Assembly: GCA_022495005.1 (NCBI GenBank)
Contig: JAGYXB010000665.1
Span: 558,001-622,000 of the forward strand
DNA from: Rhyacophila brunnea
Taxonomy: Eukaryota; Arthropoda; Insecta; Trichoptera; Rhyacophilidae
Direction of reading: 5' to 3'
Length of the DNA: 64,000 nucleotides
Positions 21,901 through 34,400 of this stretch are shown here, in pieces (position 1 is the stretch's first letter; each line of letters begins with the position of its first letter). Below the pieces are notes generated by a model. That model ran no database searches. It was given only the letters and a program-made list of their open reading frames with translations, and was not told the origin of the DNA. Made by a program: the position numbers and the translations under genes.

Positions 21901-24859
21901 TATACCAGTGTCTGCCAAACTGTGTGCCACGGTACACTAGTTTGCCGCGACGGAAGAAGCCTCAAAACTGTTAATTTTAAATAATGCTTATTCATTTAAA
22001 TTTTCTTCAATTTTAAATAAATTCAACATGTACATATTCAAATAAATATTATGTCACATTCGTACATAGTAGTCGACGCGACACTGGTATATACACATCA
22101 TTTTCTAAGTATTTTCCATCACTTGGTTATCAAATGTACCAGTGGGTCATGCGTTAAACGCGCAATCTCCAAAATTTTATATAATGGATATTAACCAAAT
22201 TTAAAATGTATTCATGTAATATAATAACCTTTTTGTCTATTCCTCATTTTTCGTATATGATTTCGTTATATTTATGTTCTTCTTACTTTCTCACTTTTTA
22301 TTCTTGTTAGACTTAACTATAATATTATAATTTATACATGGAAACTTTATTGGTTGCAATATAATTTCACTATTCTTTTTTAACATATTTTTGTATTCAA
22401 AATGTAAAAAATAATTAAAAAAATGAATCCATTTGCAAGATTCGACGGTACACACCTGACACTAACAAAGGAGGAAATTTTAATAGATCTATAAAACGAC
22501 CCTGTGCACAAAGCCTCATTTTCTGAGCTAGAGTTGTCAGCATTTTGGATATCGCTTTGGAGTCAATATCCTCGATTGGCTACAACAGCAATTAAATCTC
22601 TGTTGCCGTTTGGATCGTCGTATCTTTGTAAATTTGGTTTTTCAGCGCTCGTGGAAATGAAATTAAAAAAACGAGAGCAGTTAAAGAAGGTAGATGAGGA
22701 GTTACGTGTTTGTTTATCTAATTTGAACCCGCGTTTTGACAGAATTCTTTCTACAAATCAATTGCATCCTTCTCACTAATAAAATTATTACCACCTATGT
22801 AGGTACATACATATATGTTGATAAAATATTTAAAAAATTTGTTACCTACACTATGATTTTCTTTATTCATATTAATAAGGTACATTTCCTTTCTTAATGC
22901 ATTTTTATTTGGTATGCCGCGGAACAAATCCCATTCATCAGTGTGCCGTGAAGTAAAAAAGTTTGGCAGACACTGGTTTAGACTAATAAAATATAGAAAA
23001 AGGAGCATATCAAACTATTACATTACACATTCAAGAACATTATTTTTAGTATGGTTGAATTGGTAAGCATAGAAAAGTAATTATGAACACGTACAAACAC
23101 ACCACAAAATTTTATGTAAATTATAATAATTTTCATTCAAATAAATTCATCTGTTTTGTTAACACAGTGAGAATTGTGTAGCACAATTGTGCGGGTCTAG
23201 CAGTCTCCCCAGGTGTACTTCCGTAGAGTACTTCAAAGAGAAAGTTTATGGGAACAAGCTACAGATATTGGAACAACTAATGGCCAAGAAATCAAGACTT
23301 TGAAGGCTGAAATGTTAAAGGCTATGATTGCAAATGCTAAAAAAAGTGGCCACTTTGCACAGCGGACACTCGCTTGATATTTTTCTAAACTCCTCCATAA
23401 ATCTGGATTTTTAAATTTTCATCATGAAAATAGTAATAATTGCTGTTTTTAGTTCTTAGTTTGATTATTTAAAAAAAGATAGCTGTTAACTCTCTCAACA
23501 TTCTCAATTCTCAACTCAATCTCTCACTCAACTCAATTCAACATTCGTGTCCATGTAATAAAATCGATAAACAGTTACCAAGGTACATTTTATTCATCAA
23601 TACAATTTTCAGTTTGTGTAGTTAGATTCTGCGATGTTAATTGAATTTTAATTGTATTTTGTGCTTGCATCCAATAAGAATTTACAATTTAATAAGTCAG
23701 TCTTACCTGTGGGATCCCTTTTGTCAATGACAGGCCTGCACATTGGAATACCACTATCAGCAAGGGCAATGCAAACATCTAAGGTCTTTCTACATCCTCT
23801 GCAATAACCCGTCAATTGATTGGTGTAATCTTCAATCTTTGATTTTTGTTTACTGACTCCATCTTTGATTATATTTTCAGTCTTATTGTTTTCAACAACA
23901 CCGAAAGCGGTGTGGTTTTCAACGTCATATGTAAACACTTCTACTGAAGTTGAAGGCACGTCATTCTGTTCGTTCAAATTATTTGACATAATGGCATCGT
24001 TCATTTCAGCCGAGTAAGGATTATATGTCGTATACCTCTCGGTGGTCGAAGTATCATTACTCGAATTAGTAATATCCAACACAAATTTAGGTGGGGTGCT
24101 AGTAAAATTTGTAAAGGACACCAAATGAAATGTGGAAAAACTGCTTGAGAAGTGGACCAATAATCCTGCGATGAGAATGAACATGACCAGAATTAATATC
24201 ACCCAGCCAATCTGCGTTCGATAAATTCTTCCTATAGATGTGTCTTTGAGAGCGAGTCGCAGAATCCAACTGACTCCTCGGATACCTCTTCTCTTGATGA
24301 TTTTGCTTTCGGAACCTATCGTAGAAGTGCCAATATTGAATGTTGTGATATGATGACTTTCGGTATCAATTTTCTTCGATATGCTAGGAACTGTATCCCG
24401 ATTCGCCGTTTTAAAAAGTTCATAGTCATTCAGGTAATGGTTTGATTGGCAGACTCCGCTCTGTTTTGTGTTAAAGGAAGTAGACATGGAAGAGTTCTTT
24501 GGTATATTGTGCGTTTTATTTCTGATTTGATAAATCGGAGTCGAATGGACATCTGGAGTAAATACATTTTGGAAGTACAGTTTATCAGTTTGCGGATTAT
24601 TTTTTTTGGTGTCAGCTGTATTTTTTGTTGAAATATATCTAATTACATCCGCTTGTTGTCTAATACTGCAATTGTTTCGTAATTCGCGTCTCATGCGATT
24701 GGGAAGTGTGTTGGTAGTAAAAATGCCTTTTCTTGAAGATTGTTTCTGACTTGTGAAGCGTCTCTGGTGTCCAAAATTGGGAATAGCGGTGGATGCGGCA
24801 TTTAGATTATTAAGGAACTTTGTTGGAGCTTCTACAGAATAAGTATTGTTCCGAGCCAT
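18707..24859 (-). CDS. Type II membrane protein with four LDL-receptor class A repeats (corin-stem-like, no protease)
   Basis: Four exons on the - strand: 24859-23707, 21440-21237, 19804-19685, 18954-18707; all junctions are GT-AG with consistent phase 1, giving 574 residues. Order: about 215 Ser/Thr/Asn-rich cytoplasmic residues, one membrane segment (about 217-236, [18 protein letters not shown]), a stem with several N-glycosylation sequons, two short cysteine modules (352-374 and 386-409, each ending CRP), then LDLa repeats at 418-452, 454-490, 494-529 and 533-567. Each repeat has six cysteines and an acidic calcium-binding signature (DRSDE, DGSDE, DGSDE, DMSDE). The layout resembles the stem of corin-type transmembrane proteases, but a TGA follows seven residues after the last repeat and no SRCR or trypsin exons are visible. 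Probably a cell-surface binding protein; ligand unknown. No symbol assigned. Confidence 0.85.
19685..19804 (-). CDS. LDLa membrane protein exon 3: LDLa 2
   Basis: 120 bp exon coding CNLAKNFHC, then [18 protein letters not shown]. One complete LDLa repeat bounded by phase-1 introns, the usual symmetrical arrangement of such modules. Donor GTAAAA. Confidence 0.9.
21070..21095. other. Perfect 26 bp palindrome
   Basis: Each half reads TGGACCACATGGG to the centre and is repeated exactly inverted, with no spacer. It lies in an intron of the LDLa gene, 142 bp beyond the exon 2 donor. GC-rich against an AT-rich background. Confidence 0.85.
21237..21440 (-). CDS. LDLa membrane protein exon 2: cysteine module and LDLa 1
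   Basis: Residues 385-452: [12 protein letters not shown]...CRP, then the repeat from CKADEWRC to [10 protein letters not shown]. Acceptor TTGTAG, donor GTAAGT. A MITE starts only 57 bp upstream of its acceptor. Confidence 0.88.
21497..21839. mobile_element. MITE with CGTCACTGTACAGG ends
   Basis: 343 bp. Ends are CGTCACTGTACAGGCCAA inverted, flanked by ATAA on both sides (21493-21496 and 21840-21843). Non-coding. Inserted in intron 1 of the LDLa gene, next to exon 2. Confidence 0.7.
21906..22975 (+). mobile_element. Internally deleted hAT element
   Basis: 1070 bp with inverted ends CAGTGTCTGCCAAACT and AGTTTGGCAGACACTG. The 8 bp target duplication is GTTTATAC on the left and GTTTAGAC on the right. 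It keeps only the 3' end of a transposase gene and lies in intron 1 of the LDLa gene. Confidence 0.85.
22504..22779 (+). pseudogene. hAT transposase C-terminal remnant (ZBED5/SCAND3-like)
   Basis: About 90 residues including [20 protein letters not shown] and [14 protein letters not shown], the hAT dimerisation region, ending in LHPSH. The zinc finger and most of the RNase H-like domain are gone. The same C-terminal pattern occurs in the element at 61604-62842. Confidence 0.8.
23201..23377 (+). other. Short coding-like frame of unknown identity
   Basis: An open frame of 58 codons after a TAG and before TGA. It reads [19 protein letters not shown], then [21 protein letters not shown] and HFAQRTLA. 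It has ordinary codon balance, predicted helix and a GC content above its surroundings, and a CCCCAG acceptor-like site precedes GTGTAC. It could be a terminal exon fragment or a retrocopy, antisense in intron 1 of the LDLa gene. I do not recognise the family. Confidence 0.35.
23707..24859 (-). CDS. LDLa membrane protein exon 1: cytoplasmic tail, membrane segment, stem
   Basis: Residues 1-384. Starts [10 protein letters not shown], with a basic patch ([10 protein letters not shown]) before the membrane segment, as expected for an inside N-terminus. Sequons NFTS, NSSN, NDTS, NHTA and NKTE lie beyond the membrane. Ends within the first cysteine module ([12 protein letters not shown]...CRP). Donor GTAAGA. 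Confidence 0.9.
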
Positions 24860-24881
24860 CTTTATTTTCGTTCAAGCTTTG

Positions 24882-24902
24882 TCAGGAAATGAAATTCTCC
24901 AT
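24882..24902 (-). promoter_or_regulatory. Upstream ORF in the 5' UTR of the LDLa gene
   Basis: The 5' UTR part of this exon begins at 24920 after an acceptor (TTTGTTTCAG). Within it, ATG at 24902 opens a six-codon frame (MENFIS) ending in TGA at 24882, 22 bp before the main ATG. Such short uORFs often lower translation; the effect here is inference. Confidence 0.45.
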
Positions 24903-25228
24903 GATTACATACTCTTCTACCTGAAACAAAAAGATTTTTTTAATAGGGAGTGAATATTTAGTCGGCACCGGGGAAAAGTTTTTTGGGTGAAGTAATTTTT
25001 GAGACTTTTCCACGGCAGTAATGAATTGTTTTATTATTTTGTCATTTACTGGAGTAGTATCTACCTATTTGCGTTTGAAAAAAAAAATGTACTTGTGTGT
25101 TATTTAATGATTTGGGAATTTCTCTCAACATTTAGTTGGCTACAGATAATCAATAACAGTAAGCTGAATTTTTATTAATTGATTAATTATTAATATTCAG
25201 CAATTCATTCTTTTTTTTTAATTCGCCG

Positions 25229-25293
25229 CCCTTCGAATAACTACCGCCTCTATGCGGCGCATAGTCTGCTTGCCCCTACGGGACGGCACTGTC
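25229..25293. repeat. hAT MITE end fragment
   Basis: Matches the right end of the element at 42301-42759: ATTCGCCGCCCTTCGAAT, then CCCCTACGGGACGGCACTG. No left end found nearby, so a truncated relic. Confidence 0.6.
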
Positions 25294-27482
25294 AAGAAGA
25301 AGTAAATAAACTAAAATAACAATATTCTAGACAAATCTTTTGAATGTCAAATTGATATGTTAAAATCCATGAATGTAACTAATATTACATTCATTTGAAT
25401 ATTAAGACTGCTAATTATGCACTTTCGTGTATATGAGAGTTTTTAGAATACTACAGCTTGTTCTAACTAAACGTTTCCCAAACTCGCAATATTATGCTTG
25501 TCATTGTCACCAACCGTATCATTTCTATGAAGTAAAGTATCTACCTATTATAATTTCCGCCTCATGTGAAATGTACAAAAGTTAGATGTAGGTAGGTAAG
25601 TGCTATATTTTTACGCCAAACTGCTATGAATTTTAAGAGGGGATATAATAAATACCTACTACTCGGGCATCGAGCGACAGAATATGAAACATGGATCATT
25701 AATAAAATTCTACTGATTTCCCAAAATTTTGACTTGATTACCTATAATGCGGTTCGCAACACTGCGTGAATTTACGAAAAAATGTTCAAACGAATACGTC
25801 GCGAACTACAGTTTGGGAAGCAGTGTTAGTGTTCCATGGGGTAATAATTGTTTACTGCTGCGAATTCGCTGTAGATAAACCCCAGAAAAATAATATTACA
25901 CCAATCATAAAGTATACAATATCCAAACATATTAATCAAAAAATATATGCATGGAACAGCCCTCGCAACATTCCTCAATATTATCAGTGTTTCCGTCCTG
26001 AACCGAAGTTGATGTTTTTTATCAAGACCTTTTCAAAAAAAAATCCTCAGTCGGATCGCCTTTTCGTTCGTGCGGTTTTCATCCCAGAAATATAGTTACA
26101 TTCATCATCAGATTTAGTTTTCTTTTCTCATTTTGCCAGTATTCCGTTTCGTTCGGTGGTAAAGGTTCACCCTGGATCTGGGTCAAGGTCTTATTGTCTG
26201 GAACTATTCCAGCCGAACCAGAACGGCTTTCAACCCTACAGGCATATCATCTGTTCCATTTAAACGATGATTTTTTTACTTATACGATCATCACAACCGA
26301 ATTAAATGCGTACATTCAAATGACAGTGATTTTACCCAGGAATTCTAATTTTTTATATCAAAATTACACTGATTTTTTCATTTTTTTCGACTACGCATTT
26401 AGGCTGAAATTTCACAGTGGTTGAATTCGCTTCGCATAACAGTGGACGATCGCATAGCTATAGCAGGTAGGAACCTACAATGCATTGTAATGCAACCGCT
26501 CATCGAATCGTTTTGATTTTGTAACAATTATTTTTCTATTATGGTTATAATACATGTTTTATTTTAATTCAAGCGGTCGCATTGAACAAAATAACAAAAC
26601 AAAAACTCGTTGGAAACAAAAATGGCAGTTTCCGTTCTCGTAAAATGTTAGTAGGTACCTTAAGGGGGAGAGGCATAGAAATTCATTATCAAATTAAAGC
26701 TTTAAACATATTTTAATCGATCGATACCTATCTAAATACAATGGGAAAAATAAAATATATTTTTTTATTTCAAAGAGAAAGCGACAAATTTGAAAAAACG
26801 GCTAAAAATAAGGGTTTTACTAAAATAAATATTTATTGTTCCAAGTAATTTCTTGAAACAAAATTATCGATTTAACATTGTTTAATAAGTTTTCTTGGAA
26901 CTGGCGTATCTCTTTTGTCAATTAATTATAGTTTTAATGTTTTTTTTTCAATCTAAAATGAATCGATTTTTATGAAAAATAAAAATGTTCAATTTTCATT
27001 AATTGCATCAAGCGAATACGTGAGCCTGTTCAATATATTTTTCTTACTTTTTAGGTATATTTAACGTAATATTTTAATTTATATTTATTATGTTATTTAC
27101 TAATTTCCAATTAAATACAGTCGTCAAGGACGTGCTGCCTCTAGCGGCAATAACGTGCGATACCGAAATAACTGTCATCTGTATAAGATTCTAGTTCGCA
27201 TGAATAATAGGTACCTACCTCGTATGTAGATACGTGGCGGTTAGTAGGCATTCACAGAATATTTTATTATCTATGCAGATGTGGCAACGTTGCTAACTGG
27301 CAACATCGCACTTTTTTTGACATTGATTTTTATTGTTTACTGTTTTCCATTGCTTTCGAAAGTTAGGTACGGAAGTTGTGTCGATAGATACCTGTTGGTT
27401 TGATATTGCTTGGTGGAATAGTTAGATTTTTGGGTAGATAGCGGCTGTAACAGTGTCTAATACAAGTGTTGTAACGTGAATT

Positions 27483-27904
27483 CAGTTCATATTTTTTGCG
27501 GTTTTTCTAGGTAGATAGGCAGGGTTTTTAACTATGGAGTTTACAGATTCTCTTGTAATAAAAGCCAGGAAAAAATTTCGAAGTAAGAGATCTAAAAAAT
27601 CTATGTTGATGCAGAGATTACACACCGAGCGTGATCGCTATTTTAGAAACTTAAAAAATTCTACGTTGCCTTTAAATGCCAATGTAACCTGTGACATCGA
27701 ACTCGCAAACGTTAGTTGCCGTGCTGGCATTTGATTCACAGGTTACATCGGCATGTAAAGGCAACGTAGAATTTTCACGGTCGGCATGTAATTTCTTCAT
27801 CTTGGAATTTTTTTCCTGGCCTTTATTACAAGACAATCTGTAAACTCCATAGTGAAAAACCCTGCCTATCTACCTAGGAAAACCGTAAAAAATATGTACT
27901 GAAC
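27483..27904. repeat. Foldback element carrying an inverted duplicate of an ORF start
   Basis: Left arm 27483-27693 and right arm about 27733-27904 are inverted copies with small deletions in the right arm. Each arm, read inward, contains the same start ATGGAGTTTACAGATT. The left arm gives 66 codons of a basic sequence (MEFTDSLVIKARKKFRSKR...). The family is not recognised; it may be the 5' end of a transposon gene duplicated head to head. Confidence 0.7.
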
Positions 27905-30059
27905 GTTGTGTTATATTGTGAACGTCTTAAAGAACCAAATACTGCCTATTCGACGCTTTCATTCTGACGGTGCTGGTAGCCCGTTATAGCACTTTATGAA
28001 GGATCAGAGTAACTGTATACTGAGCTTTGAGTAACAGGCCACATACTGCAGATGCCTCATGAGAATTTCAATCTGATTAGTCTGTTCCAAGTCAACCTGA
28101 TTATGACATCAGAAGAAAATTTTTTTTTTTATAAGTGAAGATATGACATTCCAATCAGTACATCTTGGCTAAGGACACACAGAATTTATAGATTGGCACA
28201 TTACAGTGGCCACCGAGTCCTAGAAAAGGAATACTAAAAGTTTCACTGAAATATGAGATGAAAAAATCAAACATATCATGCTATTCAAAAATTTTATTTG
28301 ATAACGGGCTAGAGCAGTCAGCGGAAGATACTGTCGCTTGAAAGATTCATGTGCGGACAGATCCATAACATGGATAATATAAACAGAAGCTATGGATATG
28401 TGGTTTTTATAGAGGCGAAAAGATCATGTGGCATATGAAAATGGAGAGACTGCACTCGTTTGTTCAGGGTGAAAAAAGTTTTTGTAGGAGGTCAAGACCC
28501 GTTGTAGTGCCATAAATGATGGTGGGCATGTAGTACCGAAACATATTCATATTTGCCGATATTATATAATATATTCCCACAAGAAATATTTTGATGCATT
28601 CTAACGTTGAATTATACCCATAATGTTATACAGCACCTGACTATTGTTTCAATGAAATTGTAGTATATTCATTGTCGTCCCTGTCTGTCCACAGCTTTGT
28701 GAATGTGAAATACTCATAAATTTTATTATCATCGATTCCAGTCTGAACAAAATTATAATACTTACATATAATTTCATAATTCACATTGATGCTCGCCTCT
28801 TTGTGTACCCGAGGAAAATTCTTTATATATGAAGTTTACACGTATCATGAAAAAATTGATATAATAAGCAAAATGTATAAATCAAACAAAATTGGAGTCT
28901 TACCTATGCCTTGTGGGCTAATTAGCGTCGTGTGACCGTAATGTAAAATATTCAATCAAACACTGTGAATATAAAATAAAAAATAAGAGCCCTTTAATAA
29001 TTATAAAACTATTTTTTTATGTTGAATGTTAATTTTTATGTATCTCCATAACAACAGTAAATGGTTGTTGGTAAATATAATATGTAAAGAAGCATAATAA
29101 CGATATATTTCACCTTCTTGATTTGATGATAGTATAGGTGGGCATTGTTTTATAAATTCTAAAAATATGGTCATTCGGTGCACTTTCATGTATCTACTAG
29201 GTACCTATATAATTTTTGTATTTACTTTTTATACTGGTTTTCTGATACTGCACTGCATCTAGTTCTCTGTTTTTTATAGTTACTATTTCTTTGTTTTTAA
29301 TTGTCATGTTGTGAACCTCTAAAGTTCACCATAATATGTAAAGTAAATAAATTTGAATAATCAATCGATGTCTTCCAAAACTCATAAATCCCATTTTTGT
29401 GTAAAATATAAATTTTATTGACTACACTATCATCGGCGAATATCTTTGAAATCTTGATTTTTGCACCTTTTTGTCATTAACATTTAAAATCAATCCACAA
29501 ATGCTGACTAAATTGTATTCACAAAAAAAAACATTGTTTTGGATTTGTGAGGTTTCCAAGAAAGAACGATGATACGAGTATATGTGTTTGTGCGTGAATC
29601 GTCAATGCAAATGTAATAATTGTGTATTTTTTATGTTTTTTATTACTTTATGTATTACTATTTTTTTTTTTGTCGTTTGTGTGTATTTTAAATTTATAAA
29701 GATATAATGGTGTAATTTTACTTATGCGATCATCGGATCTTATCGAACCGAATTGAATGTGTATGTACATTCAAATTGCCTGTACCGACTTATTTGCAGT
29801 CATCGCGTAAGCGAAATTACCAAAATATTGTTTTTATAGCACTGTCACATCACTATTATAGTAGGAAATTATGTTATTAAATTCTGTATGAACATTGCCT
29901 AATGTAACATGAGAAAAAAAATCTGCAAGACTTGAAGAGCTCCAAGAATACACATTGAGTTGTTATGTCATCTAGTCAATCTATGTGAAAAGACTATGCA
30001 AAGACTGATTTTTCATAAGACTAGTATTAAAGGTTGGCGAGCGATTTGCAATACACCTC

Positions 30060-30660
30060 CGGCTGCCTATCCTAAGTTCGTCATATCAGATCCCTGACGC
30101 TTTGGACAGTGAGAGTAATAGAGGTTGCGTAGCCAACAAAATGTCATTCTACCTATGGCTTCTGCTGCCCATCCCTCGGAGTAAATCATACATCTCATTG
30201 TGGAGAATATGGCAAACACTGATGATGGGTGCAAAATCATCAATTGCATAATACACCATCACCCTGATAGAGCAGACTATGTACAAGACTGTTATACATA
30301 AGTAAAAATAGTCTCTATGAACATTATAGGCAAACGACACCTAACATCAATTGGACATGGATCACATTGTGAACTGCACTTTTTCTGGTAAAGAATCTGT
30401 TCTGCAAATTGCCATCATGCCAGTTATCATCATCTTCGTCTCCCCAATCCAGAGGGAGGGGGGCTACTCAAGGTAGCAGATTCCATAGTCGCCAAAATTG
30501 CCAACCGCTTCTTTCAAAGATTCATGAATACTGACACAGCACTGGCAACAACTTACCTCTGACTCTTAACATTCAGCTATTCTTCGACAACAGTGATGAA
30601 ATCTCAAGAAAGTTACCCATAAGTGTGAACAGTTACTGTGAAGAACTGAATAGGTTGATA
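30060..30660 (-). pseudogene. Possible PIF/Harbinger nuclease relic
   Basis: In broken - strand frames, GDYGICYLE followed by PPSL resembles the GDSGY...P motif, and further on DDFAPIISVCHILHNEM resembles the ...CVLHN motif of HARBI1-type nucleases. Order and spacing fit, but stops and shifts are frequent. Confidence 0.35.
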
Positions 30661-31261
30661 ATTATCGAACATATTGGCATAATACAGACATTATAAATAA
30701 TTGTAGACAAAAATATTAGGTACACAGTGCAATAGTCAGAAATAAAGGCAAATTATGTAAATTGTAATGAAGCGAATACATCTATATATTTCATTATGAA
30801 TGTATATATTATATAAAGAATGGTTGTCTATTAAAATATTAGCATTGACGAATGTAACATAAAATTATGTCCTGATATAAATTGTTTTATAATAAATAAA
30901 AAACATTGTACACCAAGATTCTTTTTCTTTCAATCCTCCACTGTGGATTACTGTTGAATTCCTATCTAAAATCGTGGTACGGTTTGATTCCGGCAACTAC
31001 AAAAAACACCCCTTTTTCTTTTTCCCTTTGTCTTGAATGGCTTTGTATTCCGCAGCATCATGAACGGTATCCACCTATAAATGATACATAATTATAAATT
31101 GTAATAAATAATCATAAAATATATTATTGTAATTAAGTACGAGTATGTATATGTACCTATGAGTAATATATTTGTAACAAAGCTTCATTGTCAATTAATT
31201 TATCTCATACATAATACCAAATAAATAATAATAGAACTGCGACATTATACTATTTTTTTGG

Positions 31262-31487
31262 CCATGTCCGATTTTAATAAGATCACAAGCGTCTACATAG
31301 AATGGACGTTTGCATTAAGAGATTTTTTGTTTTCACGAGAAAATGGAAGTTAACCACTTGCTCAATCTAATAGGTCCATATTCTGACTCCAATAATTAAA
31401 AACAATATGCATGGGTATTTGCCAGACCCAGAATTTGAAGCTGGGACCCACAATATTATAAGCCGCTCGGCCATTGTGAGCGTAATA
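31262..31487 (-). repeat. tRNA-derived SINE, copy 1
   Basis: On the - strand: AATGGCCGAGCGGCTTATAA (A-box like), then CAGCTTCAAATTCTGGGTCT (B-box like). A body containing GACCTATTAGATTGAGCAAG and GAAAACAAAAAATCTC is shared with the copy at 45672. Confidence 0.65.
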
Positions 31488-34400
31488 GTGATTTACTATG
31501 CAATATATAAATAAATTCAACGATTCTGAACATACCTGAAGTAGGAGGTATCTGATCTTATGATACCATATCTAATGTTTCATCGGTGACACAAGAGTTT
31601 GGTTTGTATGATAAATTTAAATCAATAAATGATTCATCGATTTCAATTTCATTATTCCATTCAAATGGGCATAACTCAATTAGCTGCTCGTTGCCTGGAA
31701 ATATTAATACACGATTAACATGCTACCTACCCTATAAAAATAAAACGTATTTTGGTAACTCACAAACAAACGTAAAATTTTGATATTTGATACATAACAA
31801 TATTATTAGTATGAATTAATCTTACCTGAAAATAAATTCAAGATTTTGTTGGTTTTAATATTTCTGATAATTTTTAGCCACGCAAAAATTTTAAATATGT
31901 ACAACATGGATAATAATTATGATAGTAGAACAATATTAAGTCAAACTTTGAAATTGAGTGAAACACGAAATATTTTAGGTTATGTATAGAGTATATACCA
32001 AATGTCATGCAAATACCATAGACAATATACATAAAAAATATAATTATCACCAACTTGATAGGCAATCAAATATTAAATTTAAATATTATTCCATAATATT
32101 ATATAATTTTAGGACATTGTACAATAATATATTCATTAGAATGACTATAAAATCCAGAATCTGGACTATTCAGTTACATTCATATAATTATTATTACTAG
32201 GTCGATTTTCAGTATTTTTATAAAAATATGAAGACAGTTCGATTGAAATTAAATGCAATATGTTATATAAATGTATGAAACCATTGTTTAAATAACAACT
32301 GTAATTATAACACCGGTTTTTCGATTTATTCATCGATTTTTAATACGGAGACATCTAGTTAAGATGACTCGAAGGTTCTTTGAATTGGAATGATATTCCA
32401 ATATGATTTTTCGTATATGCTTTGCAAATCGTGTAATAGATGTCTCTATGAAATCACAATTTTTGATGACATCCCCCTTAAGTCAAAAATGTTTTAATTC
32501 TTTCTTTTAGGTAGGTATAATTTTAAAACAAACTATTCTAAAATGTTATTTTTATTAGTATACATACAACATTTTAGAATATTTTATTTTGAAGACATAT
32601 CTCTTCGAAAAAATTTATACATTTTTGTTGACTTGCTAAGATTTTACGAAAATAGCAACTTCTGTTTTTGTTTCCAAGCCCCTCAAATGTATGCGATCAT
32701 AAAATCACACTAAATTACTTCGTGTGCCAGTAGAATTCCCATGCGTGCAGAACGTGGCGGTTCACTACCACTGGTATAGAATATCACCAATATTGGTATT
32801 TTACTCTTTATTGCATTATTGTAAGACAGTAACGCGTGTTGGATGACTTAAAATGCCCCTTGCTCAATAGCTTAGAAAATTGATGACATGTGATACTATC
32901 AGATTAATTAACGTGAAACAAATACTTACACGTGTCCATCCCCACGCGAATCCCTATGCTATGTATGTATTACAGTAATTAAAAGATAAGACGTAAGTAC
33001 ATATCGTTAAAATATTTTGATTATATTCATTTGATATTCTGTTCGTGAATATAATAATTATTCTTCTACATGGGCGGCCACCTCATAATATTGTATCTAC
33101 ATGGTTGTAGGTACACTATTTTTAGGTTTTTAAAGATTAAAAATAAATCATTGGATATTAGTTATCATTATCAGTGTTATCAGTGTGGTACATGAAAAAC
33201 AAAGCAAGAATTCGATAGGAACAAAATCTATTGCAAAATTGATAGAGCTATTCCATGGAAATTGGACCACGTGCCCAAACGAAAAGTTTTTGGTATCTAT
33301 GTCAAGTAAACCGGTGTATAAATTCTGGAATATATAATACGTCCACTTAATATGGAAAACCAATGGTAGTTTCTTCATGCGTGCGCCCTATCGGAAAATG
33401 TCATCTGATACTATCTGCATAGGCTTGCCAAACTTTCATATTATATCCTGTTGAGACATTTAAAGAAAGACTCGCTATTTTTCAAAGTACCTACCCATTT
33501 TAATTGATTTGAAATCTTATTTGAACTGGTGTGTAGGCAGGTAAGGTACATACAGTTAAAAAGCAGTAAGTAAAATAATATAATACTTCAGATTACGTAT
33601 TAGCACTGTAAATTAAAACAGACAATTTTCTGAAAATTAGTAGCCTTTTCACTAAAATACAATCGCTTTACCAATCAATTAGATATGTATATTATATTCT
33701 ATATTTAAAAATACTGTCATTTCAGGACAGGGCAGTAATGAATGCATTGTTAGTGTTTATCCTTATTTTTTTCGTAAGTGTGGTACATAACCAGCATTCT
33801 CCTATTTCTACCCAATAATAAGTAGATATATGGATGATTCGTTTCGTACGAAACGCCGTATTTTCTCTGTTTTTATATTCATGACTGATCAAACATGCAC
33901 ATTATAATATGATTCGTTCGCGTGTTATTTTCTTTTTTATTATTATTTCAGCCTAGATATTATACGTATATATAATATTATATGCTTATAGATTTACATT
34001 GGTAGGTACCTAAACAAAAAATAAATTATTCCGACATTAAAGAAAGTGAAAACACTCTCACAATCGTTTATGGAATGTTGTTAAGAAAAAAGTTTTCTTA
34101 ATAATTCGTCACAATTCTGCTTTGTGTTAATTATCTACAACTACATTATAATTGTATAAACACGACCATATTATTATATCATGATTGAGTAATTCCTGGT
34201 CAGTGGCGTCCAGTGTGCGTAGCCAGAGATCATGCGTTGCTTAGTGGCGGCAAATGAAAGAACGAATACAAATATTACAACTTTTGAGATAAGTAACGGT
34301 TTTCCATAAAGCTTCCCTTCAGTTTCAATAATAGTTCACAGTAATCAGTAATCACATAAATCACAGTTTTCAATAATAGAAGCATAAAAAATTCTGGTAA

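Noticed and set aside
25766..26095. 109-codon + strand frame near the LDLa gene 5' side
   Set aside because: AT-rich composition with Lys/Asn/Ile bias, no domain, no splice context; most likely chance.
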